From the NCBI RefSeq assembly GCF_000155675.2, contig NC_020911.1, positions 4,578,501-4,642,500 of the forward strand: 64,000 nucleotides of DNA. Direction: 5' to 3'. The translations under genes were made by a program, and so were the position numbers. Under the pieces are notes generated by a model that was given only the letters and a program-made list of their open reading frames with translations, was not told the origin of the DNA and ran no database searches. The DNA is from Octadecabacter antarcticus 307. GTDB taxonomy: Bacteria; Pseudomonadota; Alphaproteobacteria; Rhodobacterales; Rhodobacteraceae. Shown here in pieces: positions 20,422 through 29,757 of this stretch. Numbering within the stretch: the first letter of the stretch is position 1; each line of letters begins with the position of its first letter.

Positions 20422-20544
20422 ATGGAGCCTGGAATTTTGATCGCCGTGAGCAGCTCGACGTTCTTGTGCGGTGTTGCACTGATGTACCGCGTGATGATGC
20501 GCACCTTGAAGAAGCGTATCGCTGAAGGCGCGGCGCCTGAATAA
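20422..20544 (+). CDS. Small membrane protein, 40 aa
   Basis: Very short gene with a clear AAAGGAT site 8-9 nt before the ATG. The product MEPGILIAVSSSTFLCGVAL... has one hydrophobic segment (about residues 4-22) followed by a strongly basic stretch (RVMMRTLKKR), the pattern of a single-pass inner-membrane microprotein with its C-terminus inside. It ends just before a strong terminator. I do not recognise the family. Confidence 0.5.
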   Translation: MEPGILIAVSSSTFLCGVALMYRVMMRTLKKRIAEGAAPE

Positions 20545-20562
20545 GCGATACATGAAACGCAA

Positions 20563-20589
20563 AAAGCCCCGCCAAACTGGCGGGGCTTT
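20563..20589. terminator. Bidirectional terminator
   Basis: Perfect 12-bp stem AAAGCCCCGCCA / TGGCGGGGCTTT with a 3-nt loop. It lies between the 40-aa gene (+) and the 3' end of the peptide transporter operon (-) and can serve both. Confidence 0.9.
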
Positions 20590-20611
20590 CTAAATTTCTA
20601 AGACCAAAGCC

Positions 20612-22162
20612 TTATGCGACTGACCAGCGTTCGGCCATACGTGCGTTGTCCATCTGCCAAACTCCACCGATGGTTTCTGGCGATGAGATGCGGTTGTTTA
20701 CAGCTTGCACCGAGTTCGCAAACATCGGCAGCAATACGCCGCCATCGTCACGCAGAATCTGCTGCATTTCAAAATACTGCTCGCGGCGTTTGTCGCTATC
20801 AAGTTCAGCACGCGCTGTCAGCAATAGCTCTTGGAAACGTGGCGAATCTTCGCTGCCCCATTGGCTGTCATTCCAAGGCACACCGTCCTCATAAGCCGTT
20901 GAGAACATCCAGTCTTCCGTAGCCCGACCAGACCAGTAAGACGCGCAAAACGGCTTTTTCATCCAGACGTTAGACCAGTAACCATCAGCCGGTTCCTGCA
21001 CCACGTTGATGTTAATTCCGCCTTGTGACGCAGACGCTTGGAACAGCTGTGCTGCATCTACAGCGCCTTCAAATGCCGCATTGGACGCCGATAGATCGAT
21101 GACGAGGCTATCGAGGCCAGCTTCGCGCAGGTAGAACTTCGACTTGTCTGGATCAAATTCCAACTGCTCCATTTCGGCATGGTAGTACTGGTTTGCTGGG
21201 CCAATCGGCGAATCGTTTCCGACAGTGCCGTGACCTTGAAGAATCTTGTCCACCATCTCTTGGCGGTCGAGACCGTACTTTAGCGCGCGGCGCACATTTA
21301 CATCATTAAACGGCGCAACATCCGTCAGCATCGGAAAGATGTAGTGCTGGTTGCCTGATACTTCTTGAATACGCAACGCAGGGTTTGCGCGCAGCAAGCT
21401 TTCGGTCTTGAAGTCAATCCGGTTGATCGCGTCGACCTGACCCGTCATCAGGGCATTCATCCGTGCGGTATTGTCGTTGATGGCGATGTATTCGATCTCA
21501 TCAAAGAAGCCCGCGCTGTCGCCTTTGTAGTGATCTGCATAACGGCTCGCTGTCATACGTACACCAGGGTCAAACGATGTGACTTGATACAGTCCGGTGC
21601 CGATACCCTGCGCAATCGCTTCGTCGATCTGGCCCGCAGGATACATCAGAATGTGATAATCCGACATCAGGTATGGCAGGTCTGCGTTACCCGCAGACAG
21701 GGTCAGCTGCACTTGGTGATCGGTGATCTTTGTCATCTCAACGATGTTTTCGACAATCGGTTTTGCTGCTGATTTGGAATCTTCACCAAGGTGCATCTGC
21801 AAGGATTCGATTACGTCATCGGCCCCAAAAGACTTGCCGTTGTGGAAGGTGACGCCCTGACGCAGATTAAATGTCCATATTTTGGCATCAGACGAGGCTT
21901 CCCAGCTCTCGGCCAGTTCGCCCACGAGGCTGCCATCGGCGGCAACTTCTGTCAGGCTGTCAAATACGGCACCTTGTGAAGATGCGATCATAAAGAGATC
22001 TGAGTGCGTGCGTGCGTCCCAGCTGTCGGACGTGTTCGCGCCGGACAGCCCCGTTGTAAACTTGCCACCGCGCGTTTGCGCCCGAAGGGGCAGACCCGTC
22101 GCGGCCAAAACACCTGCTGCAACGCCAGATTGCAGTAATCCACGTCTACTAATTCCATACAT
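20612..22162 (-). CDS. Dipeptide/oligopeptide ABC transporter substrate-binding protein (SBP family 5)
   Basis: 516-aa periplasmic binding protein; start at 22162 has GGGAGA upstream. The N-terminus holds a Tat-like signal (SRRGLLQSG, then a hydrophobic stretch). Family-5 features include TFNLRQGVTFHNGKSFGADDV (about residues 95-115), VRRALKYGLDRQEMVDKI and the C-terminal region with LPMFANSV. It is the last gene of an operon running permease-permease-ATPase-binding protein, 56 bp after the ATPase. The ligand, probably a peptide or opine-like compound, cannot be told from sequence. Confidence 0.92.
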   Translation of the reverse strand: MYGISRRGLLQSGVAAGVLAATGLPLRAQTRGGKFTTGLSGANTSDSWDARTHSDLFMIASSQGAVFDSLTEVAADGSLVGELAESWEASSDAKIWTFNLRQGVTFHNGKSFGADDVIESLQMHLGEDSKSAAKPIVENIVEMTKITDHQVQLTLSAGNADLPYLMSDYHILMYPAGQIDEAIAQGIGTGLYQVTSFDPGVRMTASRYADHYKGDSAGFFDEIEYIAINDNTARMNALMTGQVDAINRIDFKTESLLRANPALRIQEVSGNQHYIFPMLTDVAPFNDVNVRRALKYGLDRQEMVDKILQGHGTVGNDSPIGPANQYYHAEMEQLEFDPDKSKFYLREAGLDSLVIDLSASNAAFEGAVDAAQLFQASASQGGININVVQEPADGYWSNVWMKKPFCASYWSGRATEDWMFSTAYEDGVPWNDSQWGSEDSPRFQELLLTARAELDSDKRREQYFEMQQILRDDGGVLLPMFANSVQAVNNRISSPETIGGVWQMDNARMAERWSVA

Positions 22163-22218
22163 ATTGTAGTCTCCCTGAAGTTTTCTTTTTGTCTGACGCA
22201 TACGTTACGCCGATTCGG

Positions 22219-23862
22219 TCACATTTTTCCAACAGCAGCATCGCCAACGTTATCAACGCCCCGTTCTTGCAGCAGATCCGTCAACCAATCTGGGTCCATT
22301 TCGGGGACCGAACTCAGCAGCAAATCTGTGTAAGCATGATGTGGAGGCGTGAACATTGACGTTTTTGGCCCCTGTTCCACCACATTACCATCTTTCATTA
22401 CCACAACTTCGTCAGCGATTGATTTCACAGTCGCGAGATCGTGCGTGATGAACATATAGGACAGTCCCAGCGTGTCTTGTAGATTGGCCAATAGGCGCAA
22501 AATACCCTCTGCAACTAATTGATCCAGCGCTGACGTCACTTCGTCGCAAATGATGAACTTCGGCTCGGCGGCCAGCGCGCGCGCAATGCCAATGCGCTGC
22601 TTTTGACCACCCGAAAGCTCAGACGGGAGACGGTTGAAATACTGTGACGGCTCAAGCTCAATCTGATCGAGGAGCTCGTTCACCCGCTCGCGCTTTTTCG
22701 CACCCGTTAGACCGATATAGAACTGCACGGGACGGCCGATAATCTGGCCAATTGTTTTACGCGGGTTCAGCGCAGTGTCGGCCATCTGATAAATCATCTG
22801 TGCCTGACGCAGCTGTGCTTTGGTCCGTTTTTTATAGTTCGCTGGTAGAACTTCACCATCAAACGCGATCTCACCCATGCGTGGGGGCAGTAGCCCTGTA
22901 ATGCAACGCGCGGCGGTCGATTTACCAGATCCTGATTCGCCAACAACAGCGACGGTGCGACCCGCGTGAATATCAAAACTCACATCATGTAGCACGTCGG
23001 TCGTACCATAGGCGGCTGTGATATTGCGGACAGACACGACAGGCACCGAACCCTCAGGTACCGGTGATTTGACTGGCCGCTGAAATGCACGCACAGCCCA
23101 CAGCGATTTGGTGTATTCTTCCTGCGGGTCGGACAGCATGCTGCGGGTTTCGGCTTCTTCAACCTCATCACCCTTCAGCAACACTTTTATCCGATCAGCC
23201 ATTTGCGCCACAACCGCAAGGTCGTGGGTGATATAGATCGCGGCCGTGTCATATTCTTCCACGATCTGGCGAATAGACGCGAGGACCTCGATCTGCGTCG
23301 TCACATCAAGTGCCGTTGTCGGTTCGTCAAAGATAATCAGATCAGGTCGGCACGACATTGCCATTGCCGTCATCGCACGCTGCAACTGACCGCCGGATAC
23401 TTGGTGAGGAAAGCGAAACCCGATTTCTTCGGGGTTCGGGAGTCGCAGTTTTCGGTACAGCTCAATCCCATCTTCGACGCTTTCACTACGCCCACTGATG
23501 CCATGCTGCACGGGTGCTTCGGTATGCTGGTCAATAATCTTGTGTGCAGGATTGAACGACGCTGCGGCAGATTGCGCGACATAGGCAATTCGTTTGCCCA
23601 ACAAATCACGTTTTACCCGCGCAGAGGCCGTGACCAGATCAATGCCATCAAAGACGACCGACCCTTTGGAAATCCGAACGCCGTCACGGGTGTAGCCCAT
23701 ACACGCCAGACCAATGGTCGACTTGCCCGCGCCGGATTCGCCGATCATTCCCAACACTTCACCCTTTTTCAGGGTCAGGCTACAGCCGTTGATAATCGGG
23801 TTCCATGTCTCATCAGAACGGCCTTCGATCCAAAGATCCTTGACGGTGAGAAGGTCAGTCAT
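22219..23862 (-). CDS. Peptide ABC transporter ATPase, fused DppD-DppF type
   Basis: 547-aa protein with two complete ATPase domains. The first has Walker A GESGAGKST (near 40), signature VSGGQLQR and FDEPTTALD; the second has GESGSGKST (near 310), signature LSGGQKQR and CDEVTSALD. Each is followed by the oligopeptide-type C-terminal extension. One polypeptide thus supplies both ATP sites for the permease pair encoded upstream. It overlaps the upstream permease gene by 4 nt. Confidence 0.95.
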   Translation of the reverse strand: MTDLLTVKDLWIEGRSDETWNPIINGCSLTLKKGEVLGMIGESGAGKSTIGLACMGYTRDGVRISKGSVVFDGIDLVTASARVKRDLLGKRIAYVAQSAAASFNPAHKIIDQHTEAPVQHGISGRSESVEDGIELYRKLRLPNPEEIGFRFPHQVSGGQLQRAMTAMAMSCRPDLIIFDEPTTALDVTTQIEVLASIRQIVEEYDTAAIYITHDLAVVAQMADRIKVLLKGDEVEEAETRSMLSDPQEEYTKSLWAVRAFQRPVKSPVPEGSVPVVSVRNITAAYGTTDVLHDVSFDIHAGRTVAVVGESGSGKSTAARCITGLLPPRMGEIAFDGEVLPANYKKRTKAQLRQAQMIYQMADTALNPRKTIGQIIGRPVQFYIGLTGAKKRERVNELLDQIELEPSQYFNRLPSELSGGQKQRIGIARALAAEPKFIICDEVTSALDQLVAEGILRLLANLQDTLGLSYMFITHDLATVKSIADEVVVMKDGNVVEQGPKTSMFTPPHHAYTDLLLSSVPEMDPDWLTDLLQERGVDNVGDAAVGKM

Positions 23863-25061
23863 TCTTTTAACCCCGACGTCTTATGCAGCATCCAGTCAAC
23901 AACGAAGTTTACCGCGACGGTCAGCAACGCAATCGCGCCAGCCGCCAACAAAGGTGTGACAGCTGCCGTCGGAATGAACGCCGCGAAGTTGATGAACGGG
24001 GCCAGGTCACGCACCATTGTGCCCCAATCCGCCAGCGGTGGCTGGATGCCCACACCAAGGAAAGACAGCGCCGCAATCGTCAGGAACACAAAACAGAACC
24101 GCAGACCGAATTCAGCCAGCAGCGGTGCCATCGCGTTCGGCAGGATTTCCTTGAACATAAGATATCCAAGACCCTCACCGCGCAGCTTTGCAGCCTCGAT
24201 ATAGTCCATCACCACAATGTTCAGACCCACAGCGCGGGCCAAACGAAACACGCGTGTGCTGTCAATCAAGGCGATGATCAGCACCATAAATATCGTCAGC
24301 GGGATACCAAGTTTAACCGCCCAAACGCTGGCGATTGTCATCAGAAGCAGTGCGAAAATCAGCGATGGAATTGCCATCAATACATCGACAGACCGCGACA
24401 GAAGTTGGTCAATCCAGCCCTGTAACGTCGCCGCCAGAAAGCCCAAGCTGCCGCCAATGAAGAACGCCAAACACGTCGTGATAAATGCAATGCCAACTGT
24501 GTTGCGCGCTCCATAGATCAAACGGCTTAGAATATCACGGCCGATTTGGTCGGTGCCAAGCGGGTAGGCCGGATCACCGCCCGCCGTAATGTCGCCACCG
24601 GCCAAGACGTTGGCTGCACCAAAGATTTCAGATTCGCCGTAGGGCGCAATGGTGCCCGCAAAAATCGCGGTGAATGCATAAAGAATGATCACGAGAATGC
24701 CAAACGAGGCGGTCAGCGGCATTGTGCGAAACTGCTTTTTGCTTCCCTCAGTACCGACAGCACGACCCAACAAACGGAATAAAAACGCTGCGATGCTTGC
24801 GATGATAAAGCCTTGCACCGCCCAGCGGAAGAAAATGACACCGGCGTTCGGCGTTCCGGCATCGGTCACTTTGGATTGGAAATAGTAATAGACCGCCCAG
24901 ATAAACAATGCTGCACCGACGACATACCCGAACGCGACGCCAAAGGTCATATCGCGAAACTTGGGGGCATTGCTGGTGATCGCTTGCCCCGCAAGACGGA
25001 ACACATATGCTGACACGAGCAGCCCCACGATGATAATTGCAAACCAAACAAAGCCGCTCAT
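23859..25061 (-). CDS. Peptide ABC transporter permease (DppC type) with extended N-terminus
   Basis: 400-aa inner-membrane permease. The conserved DppC part begins near residue 130 (FAGTIAPYG) and contains GTDQIGRDILSRLIYGAR and the EAA-like loop EAAKLRGEGLGYLMFKEILPN. Typical DppC proteins are about 280-300 aa; here about 110 extra residues with three added hydrophobic segments precede the normal first helix. It overlaps the neighbouring genes on both sides by 4 nt. Confidence 0.93.
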   Translation of the reverse strand: MSGFVWFAIIIVGLLVSAYVFRLAGQAITSNAPKFRDMTFGVAFGYVVGAALFIWAVYYYFQSKVTDAGTPNAGVIFFRWAVQGFIIASIAAFLFRLLGRAVGTEGSKKQFRTMPLTASFGILVIILYAFTAIFAGTIAPYGESEIFGAANVLAGGDITAGGDPAYPLGTDQIGRDILSRLIYGARNTVGIAFITTCLAFFIGGSLGFLAATLQGWIDQLLSRSVDVLMAIPSLIFALLLMTIASVWAVKLGIPLTIFMVLIIALIDSTRVFRLARAVGLNIVVMDYIEAAKLRGEGLGYLMFKEILPNAMAPLLAEFGLRFCFVFLTIAALSFLGVGIQPPLADWGTMVRDLAPFINFAAFIPTAAVTPLLAAGAIALLTVAVNFVVDWMLHKTSGLKE

Positions 25062-26044
25062 TTTGGATGCCTCAAACGTGGGTTGGAAATGATGGACAGG
25101 ATATCCGCCGTCAGGTTCAATAAAATATACGCCGCCGCAAAGATTAGGCAGCAGGCCTGCACGACTGGGATGTCACGGATTTTTACGCTGTCCACAAACA
25201 GCTGACCGATACCAGGGTAGACGAACACCACCTCGACCACGACAACGCCAGTGATTAAATACGCAAGGTTCAGCGCAATGACGTTAATGATCGGGGCCAG
25301 CGCATTCGGCAGCGCATGGATAACGATCACCCGCATTGGCGACATGCCCTTAAGCCGCGCCATTTCGATATAGGGCGAGGCGAGCAAGCTGATAATCGCC
25401 GCCCGCGTCATACGCATCATGTGTGCAGTTACCACAAGCGTCAGGGTCAAAGCAGGCAACATCGATTTCTCAAGCCGTTCCGAAAACGGCATCCCGTCAT
25501 AAATATTAGAAAGGCTGGGGAAGATCGGGTTCAACACCGCAAGGAACAGGATCAAGACATACGCCATGAAAAACTCTGGGCTTGAGATTGAGCTGAGCGT
25601 GAACATGTTTGCCGCTTTGTCGAACGCTGTATTGCGATAAAGTGCTGCCAAGATGCCCAACGTCACAGCCAGCGGCACCGCTATACAGGCCGTCACAGTG
25701 GCCAGAAACATTGTGTTGGCAAGGCGCGGTGCGATCTGTTCGGCGACGGTCGTGGTACCCGCACCGCCAAAGTTCGCAAAGTTTAGCTGCGCGAAACTGG
25801 TGCCAAGATCGAGGGTCAACATTCCTCTCAGCCAGGTAAAATACCGCATGACGAGCGGTTGATCGAGACCAAGGTCACGTCGAATGGAAGCAACAGATTC
25901 AGGTGTCGCGCCTTGCCCCAGAATGGCCTCCGCAAAGTCACCTGGCAGCGAATTAACCGCGACAAATATCACAATCGAGACGACAAATAAGGTTACGAGC
26001 CCCAGACCTAAACGTTGAAGAACAATCTTAAAGATTGATAGCAA
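25058..26044 (-). CDS. Peptide ABC transporter permease (DppB type)
   Basis: 328-aa inner-membrane permease and first gene of the transporter operon. Conserved features are VNSLPGDFAEAILGQGATPE near residue 30, LGLDQPLVMRYFTWL, the EAA loop EMARLKGMSPMRVIVIHALPNAL and the C-terminal FVYPGIGQLFVDSVKIRDIPVVQA. It forms the channel with the DppC-type partner. Confidence 0.95.
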   Translation of the reverse strand: MLSIFKIVLQRLGLGLVTLFVVSIVIFVAVNSLPGDFAEAILGQGATPESVASIRRDLGLDQPLVMRYFTWLRGMLTLDLGTSFAQLNFANFGGAGTTTVAEQIAPRLANTMFLATVTACIAVPLAVTLGILAALYRNTAFDKAANMFTLSSISSPEFFMAYVLILFLAVLNPIFPSLSNIYDGMPFSERLEKSMLPALTLTLVVTAHMMRMTRAAIISLLASPYIEMARLKGMSPMRVIVIHALPNALAPIINVIALNLAYLITGVVVVEVVFVYPGIGQLFVDSVKIRDIPVVQACCLIFAAAYILLNLTADILSIISNPRLRHPK

Positions 26045-26101
26045 GTTGTTAGTCCCCCATGAATATCACTAGCGTAGCGCCATTACCGCATCTTACAACC
26101 C

Positions 26102-27088
26102 TCAGTTTTTGCTTAATTTTGTGTGTGCGATGTCCTGCATTGCTTGCACAAGTTCGGCTGAGATGCCCGGTTCGGACAGGGCGTGACCAGCTTTCGCAAC
26201 AATAATCAAACGGCTTGCAGGCCACTTCTCAGCAAGTCTATGGGCCGAAACGGGTGGGCATATCATATCGAACCGACCTTGCACGATGATACCAGGAATA
26301 TCGGCAATTTTGTCCATATTATTTAGGATTTGTTGTTCTGCAGTCAGAAAACACCCATGGCTGAAATAGTGATTTTCAAGTCGCGCAAACGCACGCGCAT
26401 ATTCTGCTGGGCCTGATCCACCCGCACCCGTGCTATCAATTGACGCCAGTGCGTTTTCCCATCCAGCCCAAGCACGGGCGTAGCGGGTTTCCAACACTGC
26501 ATCTCCAGAAAACAGCCGGCGGTGATAGGCGCCGATCATGTCGCCCCTCTCACTTTTGGGGATCAGGCTTTCGAAATTCTGCCAGACATCAGGCCAAAAC
26601 GCGCCCGCGCCGCCGCCATAAAACCAATCTAGTTCTCGTTGCGTGCAAAGGAACACGCCCCGCAGGACCAAATGCATAACGCGTTCTGGATGCGCCTGCG
26701 CGTAGATCAACGCTAGCGTCGCACCCCAGCTACCACCAAATACGACCCAATTCGCGATTCCCATCGTGGTGCGAATAAGTTCGATGTCAGCAACCAGATG
26801 CCACGTCGTGTTGTTTTCAACACTGGCATGGGGTCTGGATCGCCCGCAGCCACGCTGATCAAACAGGATGATACGGTACACCGTTGGGTCAAAATACCGC
26901 CGCATCATCGGGCTGCACCCACCACCGGGCCCACCATGAAAGACAACAACGGGCACCCCGTCAGGGTTGCCGCATTGTTCAACATAGATGCGATGCCCAT
27001 CGCCCATGTCCAGCATTTGCTGATCGAACGGGTCGATTGGCGCATATAGATGCGACACCGCGCGTTTTTGTCCTGAGGCTTTGTCCAT
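26102..27088 (-). CDS. pip: Proline iminopeptidase
   Basis: 328-aa alpha/beta hydrolase that releases N-terminal proline from peptides, probably cytoplasmic. Start at 27088 (MDKASGQKR) fits the family; the frame is open further upstream without conservation. Motifs are the oxyanion-region [23 protein letters not shown], the nucleophile elbow [10 protein letters not shown], and the catalytic His in KAGHALSEP. It is divergent from ubiG and lies next to a peptide importer operon, which suits a role in peptide use. Confidence 0.95.
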   Translation of the reverse strand: MDKASGQKRAVSHLYAPIDPFDQQMLDMGDGHRIYVEQCGNPDGVPVVVFHGGPGGGCSPMMRRYFDPTVYRIILFDQRGCGRSRPHASVENNTTWHLVADIELIRTTMGIANWVVFGGSWGATLALIYAQAHPERVMHLVLRGVFLCTQRELDWFYGGGAGAFWPDVWQNFESLIPKSERGDMIGAYHRRLFSGDAVLETRYARAWAGWENALASIDSTGAGGSGPAEYARAFARLENHYFSHGCFLTAEQQILNNMDKIADIPGIIVQGRFDMICPPVSAHRLAEKWPASRLIIVAKAGHALSEPGISAELVQAMQDIAHTKLSKN

Positions 27089-27164
27089 ATTCAATGTATA
27101 TAACGAGTTAGAACAAATGCCCATTGTCGCAACCCATTGCCGAAACAGAATTCTCAGAGGCCGT

Positions 27165-27911
27165 ATGCAAACCACACAAACAACAGTCGATCCCGCAGAA
27201 ATTGCCAAGTTCGAGGCCATGGCCGCTGAATGGTGGGACCTTGAGGGGAAGTTCAAGCCGCTTCATATGCTAAACCCGACGCGACTGGACTATATCACGC
27301 GCCAGATCGCAGCTGAATTTGATCGCAATTTGATGGCGGACAAACCATTCGACGGGTTGCGGATTCTGGATATCGGCTGCGGTGGTGGATTACTGTGCGA
27401 ACCTATGGCGCGGCTTGGTGCAGTTATTGTCGGGGCTGATGCAGCTGAACGCAATATTCCGGTCGCCCAGGTCCACGCCGAACAATCAGGCCTCGACATA
27501 GATTACCGGTTTACGACCGCAGAAGACATGGCCGCAGACGGTGAACTGTTCGACATCGTGTTGAACATGGAAGTTGTTGAACATGTGGCGAACCCTTTGT
27601 CCTATCTGACGGCCTGCCAGCAGTTGCTGAAACCCGAAGGATTGCACATCTGTTCGACCATCAACCGCAACCCAAAAAGCTTTGCGATGGCAATTTTTGG
27701 CGCGGAATACGTGATGCGCTGGTTGCCCAAAGGCACGCACGTATTCAATAAATTCATCACGCCGGACGAATTGTTTGCGCTGCTGGAACAGGCGGGTCTT
27801 AATCCAGTGGATCGCAAAGGGTTCAAGTTCGACTTTTTGGGCTGGAGCTGGTCAATATCAGACAGCGACCTATCGGTAAATTACGTCACCTCAGCGCTGA
27901 AGCCTGCTTAA
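27165..27911 (+). CDS. ubiG: Ubiquinone biosynthesis O-methyltransferase UbiG
   Basis: 248-aa SAM-dependent methyltransferase that performs both O-methylations of ubiquinone synthesis. The start at 27165 (MQTTQTT) has AGAGG upstream and matches the family. Motifs are the N-terminal [19 protein letters not shown], the SAM-binding [18 protein letters not shown] (near residue 70) and VVEHVANP. Its stop overlaps the 3' end of the converging GNAT pseudogene. Confidence 0.96.
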   Translation: MQTTQTTVDPAEIAKFEAMAAEWWDLEGKFKPLHMLNPTRLDYITRQIAAEFDRNLMADKPFDGLRILDIGCGGGLLCEPMARLGAVIVGADAAERNIPVAQVHAEQSGLDIDYRFTTAEDMAADGELFDIVLNMEVVEHVANPLSYLTACQQLLKPEGLHICSTINRNPKSFAMAIFGAEYVMRWLPKGTHVFNKFITPDELFALLEQAGLNPVDRKGFKFDFLGWSWSISDSDLSVNYVTSALKPA

Positions 27912-28201
27912 TACCCATCCAGCACCACGCCGTAGATCGTTTCGGCACTGGCAAATCCCATTTTACGATACAACGTCCAGCATTGGTGTCCGCCTCAACC
28001 ACAATGACGACTTTTACATCTGGTGCACGGCCCAGCGCCCACTAAGCATATCCTATTTCTACGATGCGTCGCCGTGTATCTACGAATTAAATCCGGTTCG
28101 GTTGGCGTCGAATACACGAGATACCCGTCATGTTGGGTCAGGTGGAACACCCCCAATAACGCCAGCAGTTCACTGCACATTGCGAGCGAGCAAAGCCTCA
28201 T
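27908..28201 (-). pseudogene. GNAT-type acetyltransferase remnant
   Basis: Reading the minus strand gives, in pieces, GVFHLTQHDGYLVYSTPTEP, then IVEIGYA, a TAG, WALGRAPDVKVVIVVEAD, and after a frame change LYRKMGFASAETIYGVVLDG plus a stop. The last part is the typical C-terminal GNAT sequence (LYRKMGF). At least one nonsense codon and one or two frameshifts break the gene, and the N-terminal half is missing, so it cannot make the enzyme. It lies directly after marR in the same direction. Confidence 0.6.
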
Positions 28202-28641
28202 TCCTCGTCGCTCAGCCTAATTCGCAACTCACGCATCACCGGCAGGATCGGACGGACAGCTTCATATCCAACCTTGTCCACCGCCCGCGCAATGATTGGT
28301 GCGATGGCAGCCATTGCGGCATCCCGTGCGCTAAGGCCCGCCGGACTGATCGTTACCAACTTGCGCCGTGCGTCTTCCCAATCGGGGCGAATGTGAACGT
28401 AGCCAGAGTTTTCAAGTTTGCGCAGGGTGTTTGTCATGGCCCCGCGGGTCAGATGAAACGTCCGCGCCAATTGTGCAGGTGTTTTTTCCGTCTGCGCACG
28501 GGCCAGATGATTGAGCACCGAAAAATGCGATAGCTCCATGCCCTTAGGCAGCGCCTTGGTGACAGTATTACGTGCAAGCTGATCCACAGTGAGGATTTCA
28601 CTAAATAAGGCAACGGCAAGGCTGTCGGTTTGCTGGTTCAT
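28198..28641 (-). CDS. MarR-family transcriptional regulator
   Basis: Winged-helix DNA-binding regulator, 147 aa from the ATG at 28641, which lies 4 nt after the nitrilase stop; an ATG at 28671 would add ten residues and overlap it. The wHTH is clear: TPAQLARTFHLTRGAMTNTLRKLENSGYVHIRPDWEDARRKLVTISPAG. The effector and targets are unknown. The damaged GNAT gene just downstream may have been a former partner. Confidence 0.88.
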   Translation of the reverse strand: MNQQTDSLAVALFSEILTVDQLARNTVTKALPKGMELSHFSVLNHLARAQTEKTPAQLARTFHLTRGAMTNTLRKLENSGYVHIRPDWEDARRKLVTISPAGLSARDAAMAAIAPIIARAVDKVGYEAVRPILPVMRELRIRLSDEE

Positions 28642-28645
28642 CGGA

Positions 28646-29473
28646 TTAGGGGTTACCAATCGGTCTGTCATGGGTCAGCGCAGGAATACGCTTGCGCGCT
28701 TTAGATACATCATCAACGTCAAAATCAACGAGCGTGACACCGCACGCGGTCCCCGCATCAGCCAGAACCGTGCCCCATGGCGACACCGCGAGCGAGTGAC
28801 CGTAGGTTGTTCGCGCTCTGCCAGCTTGGGCGTTGTGGGTGCCAGTTTGGGCGGCCGCCAGCACAAAACACCCCGTTTCGATCGCGCGTGCCCGCAGCAG
28901 GGTCTCCCAGTGCGCAGCACCAGTGACGGGCGAAAACGCCGACGGCACCAACAGAATATCTGCCCCTGCTTTGGCCAGCATCCGGTGCAAATGGGGGAAC
29001 CGCAGATCATAACAAATGCTCAGGCCGACTTTGGCGAAACCCGCGTCGGCCAGTACTGCGCGATCACCCCGGGCGTAGCCTGACGATTCGTTGTAGGTTT
29101 CGGTCTCACTAACCTGCACATCAAACATATGGATTTTGTCGTAAGTCGCCACGATCTGACCGTTCGGATTGATCAGGAAGGACCTGTTCACAAAACGCCC
29201 GTCGGCCCCACCTTTAAGCGCGAGAGATCCGATCGACAGCCAGATACCGTGGTCCTTCGCCACAATTTGCAGCGCAATAAGTGTGGGATCATCGCCTTGA
29301 TGACACAGAACTTTGGCTTGATGTGCGCGGTCCATACTGACGCAATTAGTTACTTCCGGCGTACAGATAAACGTTGCCCCCAACCCAGCCGCATCCGCGA
29401 TCATCCCTTGAACAACCATTACGTTCTTTGTCGGATCATCTGACGATGTGAGCTGAAGCAGGGCCGCCTTCAC
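28646..29473 (-). CDS. Carbon-nitrogen hydrolase (nitrilase superfamily, Nit2-like)
   Basis: 275-aa hydrolase with the Glu-Lys-Cys triad visible in CTPEVTN, VATYDKIHMFDV and GLSICYDLRFPHL. This fits the Nit1/Nit2 (omega-amidase or deaminated glutathione amidase) branch. The order comF-grxC-nitrilase is common in Rhodobacterales. Its start overlaps the grxC stop by 4 nt, and coupling to a glutaredoxin would suit a role in glutathione-related repair (inference). Confidence 0.92.
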   Translation of the reverse strand: MKAALLQLTSSDDPTKNVMVVQGMIADAAGLGATFICTPEVTNCVSMDRAHQAKVLCHQGDDPTLIALQIVAKDHGIWLSIGSLALKGGADGRFVNRSFLINPNGQIVATYDKIHMFDVQVSETETYNESSGYARGDRAVLADAGFAKVGLSICYDLRFPHLHRMLAKAGADILLVPSAFSPVTGAAHWETLLRARAIETGCFVLAAAQTGTHNAQAGRARTTYGHSLAVSPWGTVLADAGTACGVTLVDFDVDDVSKARKRIPALTHDRPIGNP

Positions 29474-29727
29474 TGTTTTAAAAGCATGTCGAGCTTACCC
29501 GCGCGTTCCAGCGCAGACAATTCGTCACTGCCACCAATATGTTTTCCACCGATAAAGATTTGCGGCACCGTCCGACCCCCATTCGCGCGTTGGGTCATTT
29601 CGGTGCGTCGCGACGGGTCTGACATAACATCAACTTCGGCAAAGCTGATGCCTTTAGAAGATAGCAACTGCTTGGCGCGGTGGCAGTAGCCACAGATCGT
29701 TGTGGTATAGATTTCGACGGTCGCCAT
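29470..29727 (-). CDS. grxC: Glutaredoxin 3
   Basis: 85-aa thiol oxidoreductase with the CGYC active site near residues 12-15 (TTICGYCHRAKQLL), the cis-Pro motif GGRTVPQIFIGG and the end GGSDELSALERAGKL. It reduces disulfides with glutathione in the cytoplasm. A good AAAGGATG site precedes the ATG. Confidence 0.95.
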   Translation of the reverse strand: MATVEIYTTTICGYCHRAKQLLSSKGISFAEVDVMSDPSRRTEMTQRANGGRTVPQIFIGGKHIGGSDELSALERAGKLDMLLKQ

Positions 29728-29757
29728 TGTGGGTCATCCTTTATTTTTCACCCCTAC

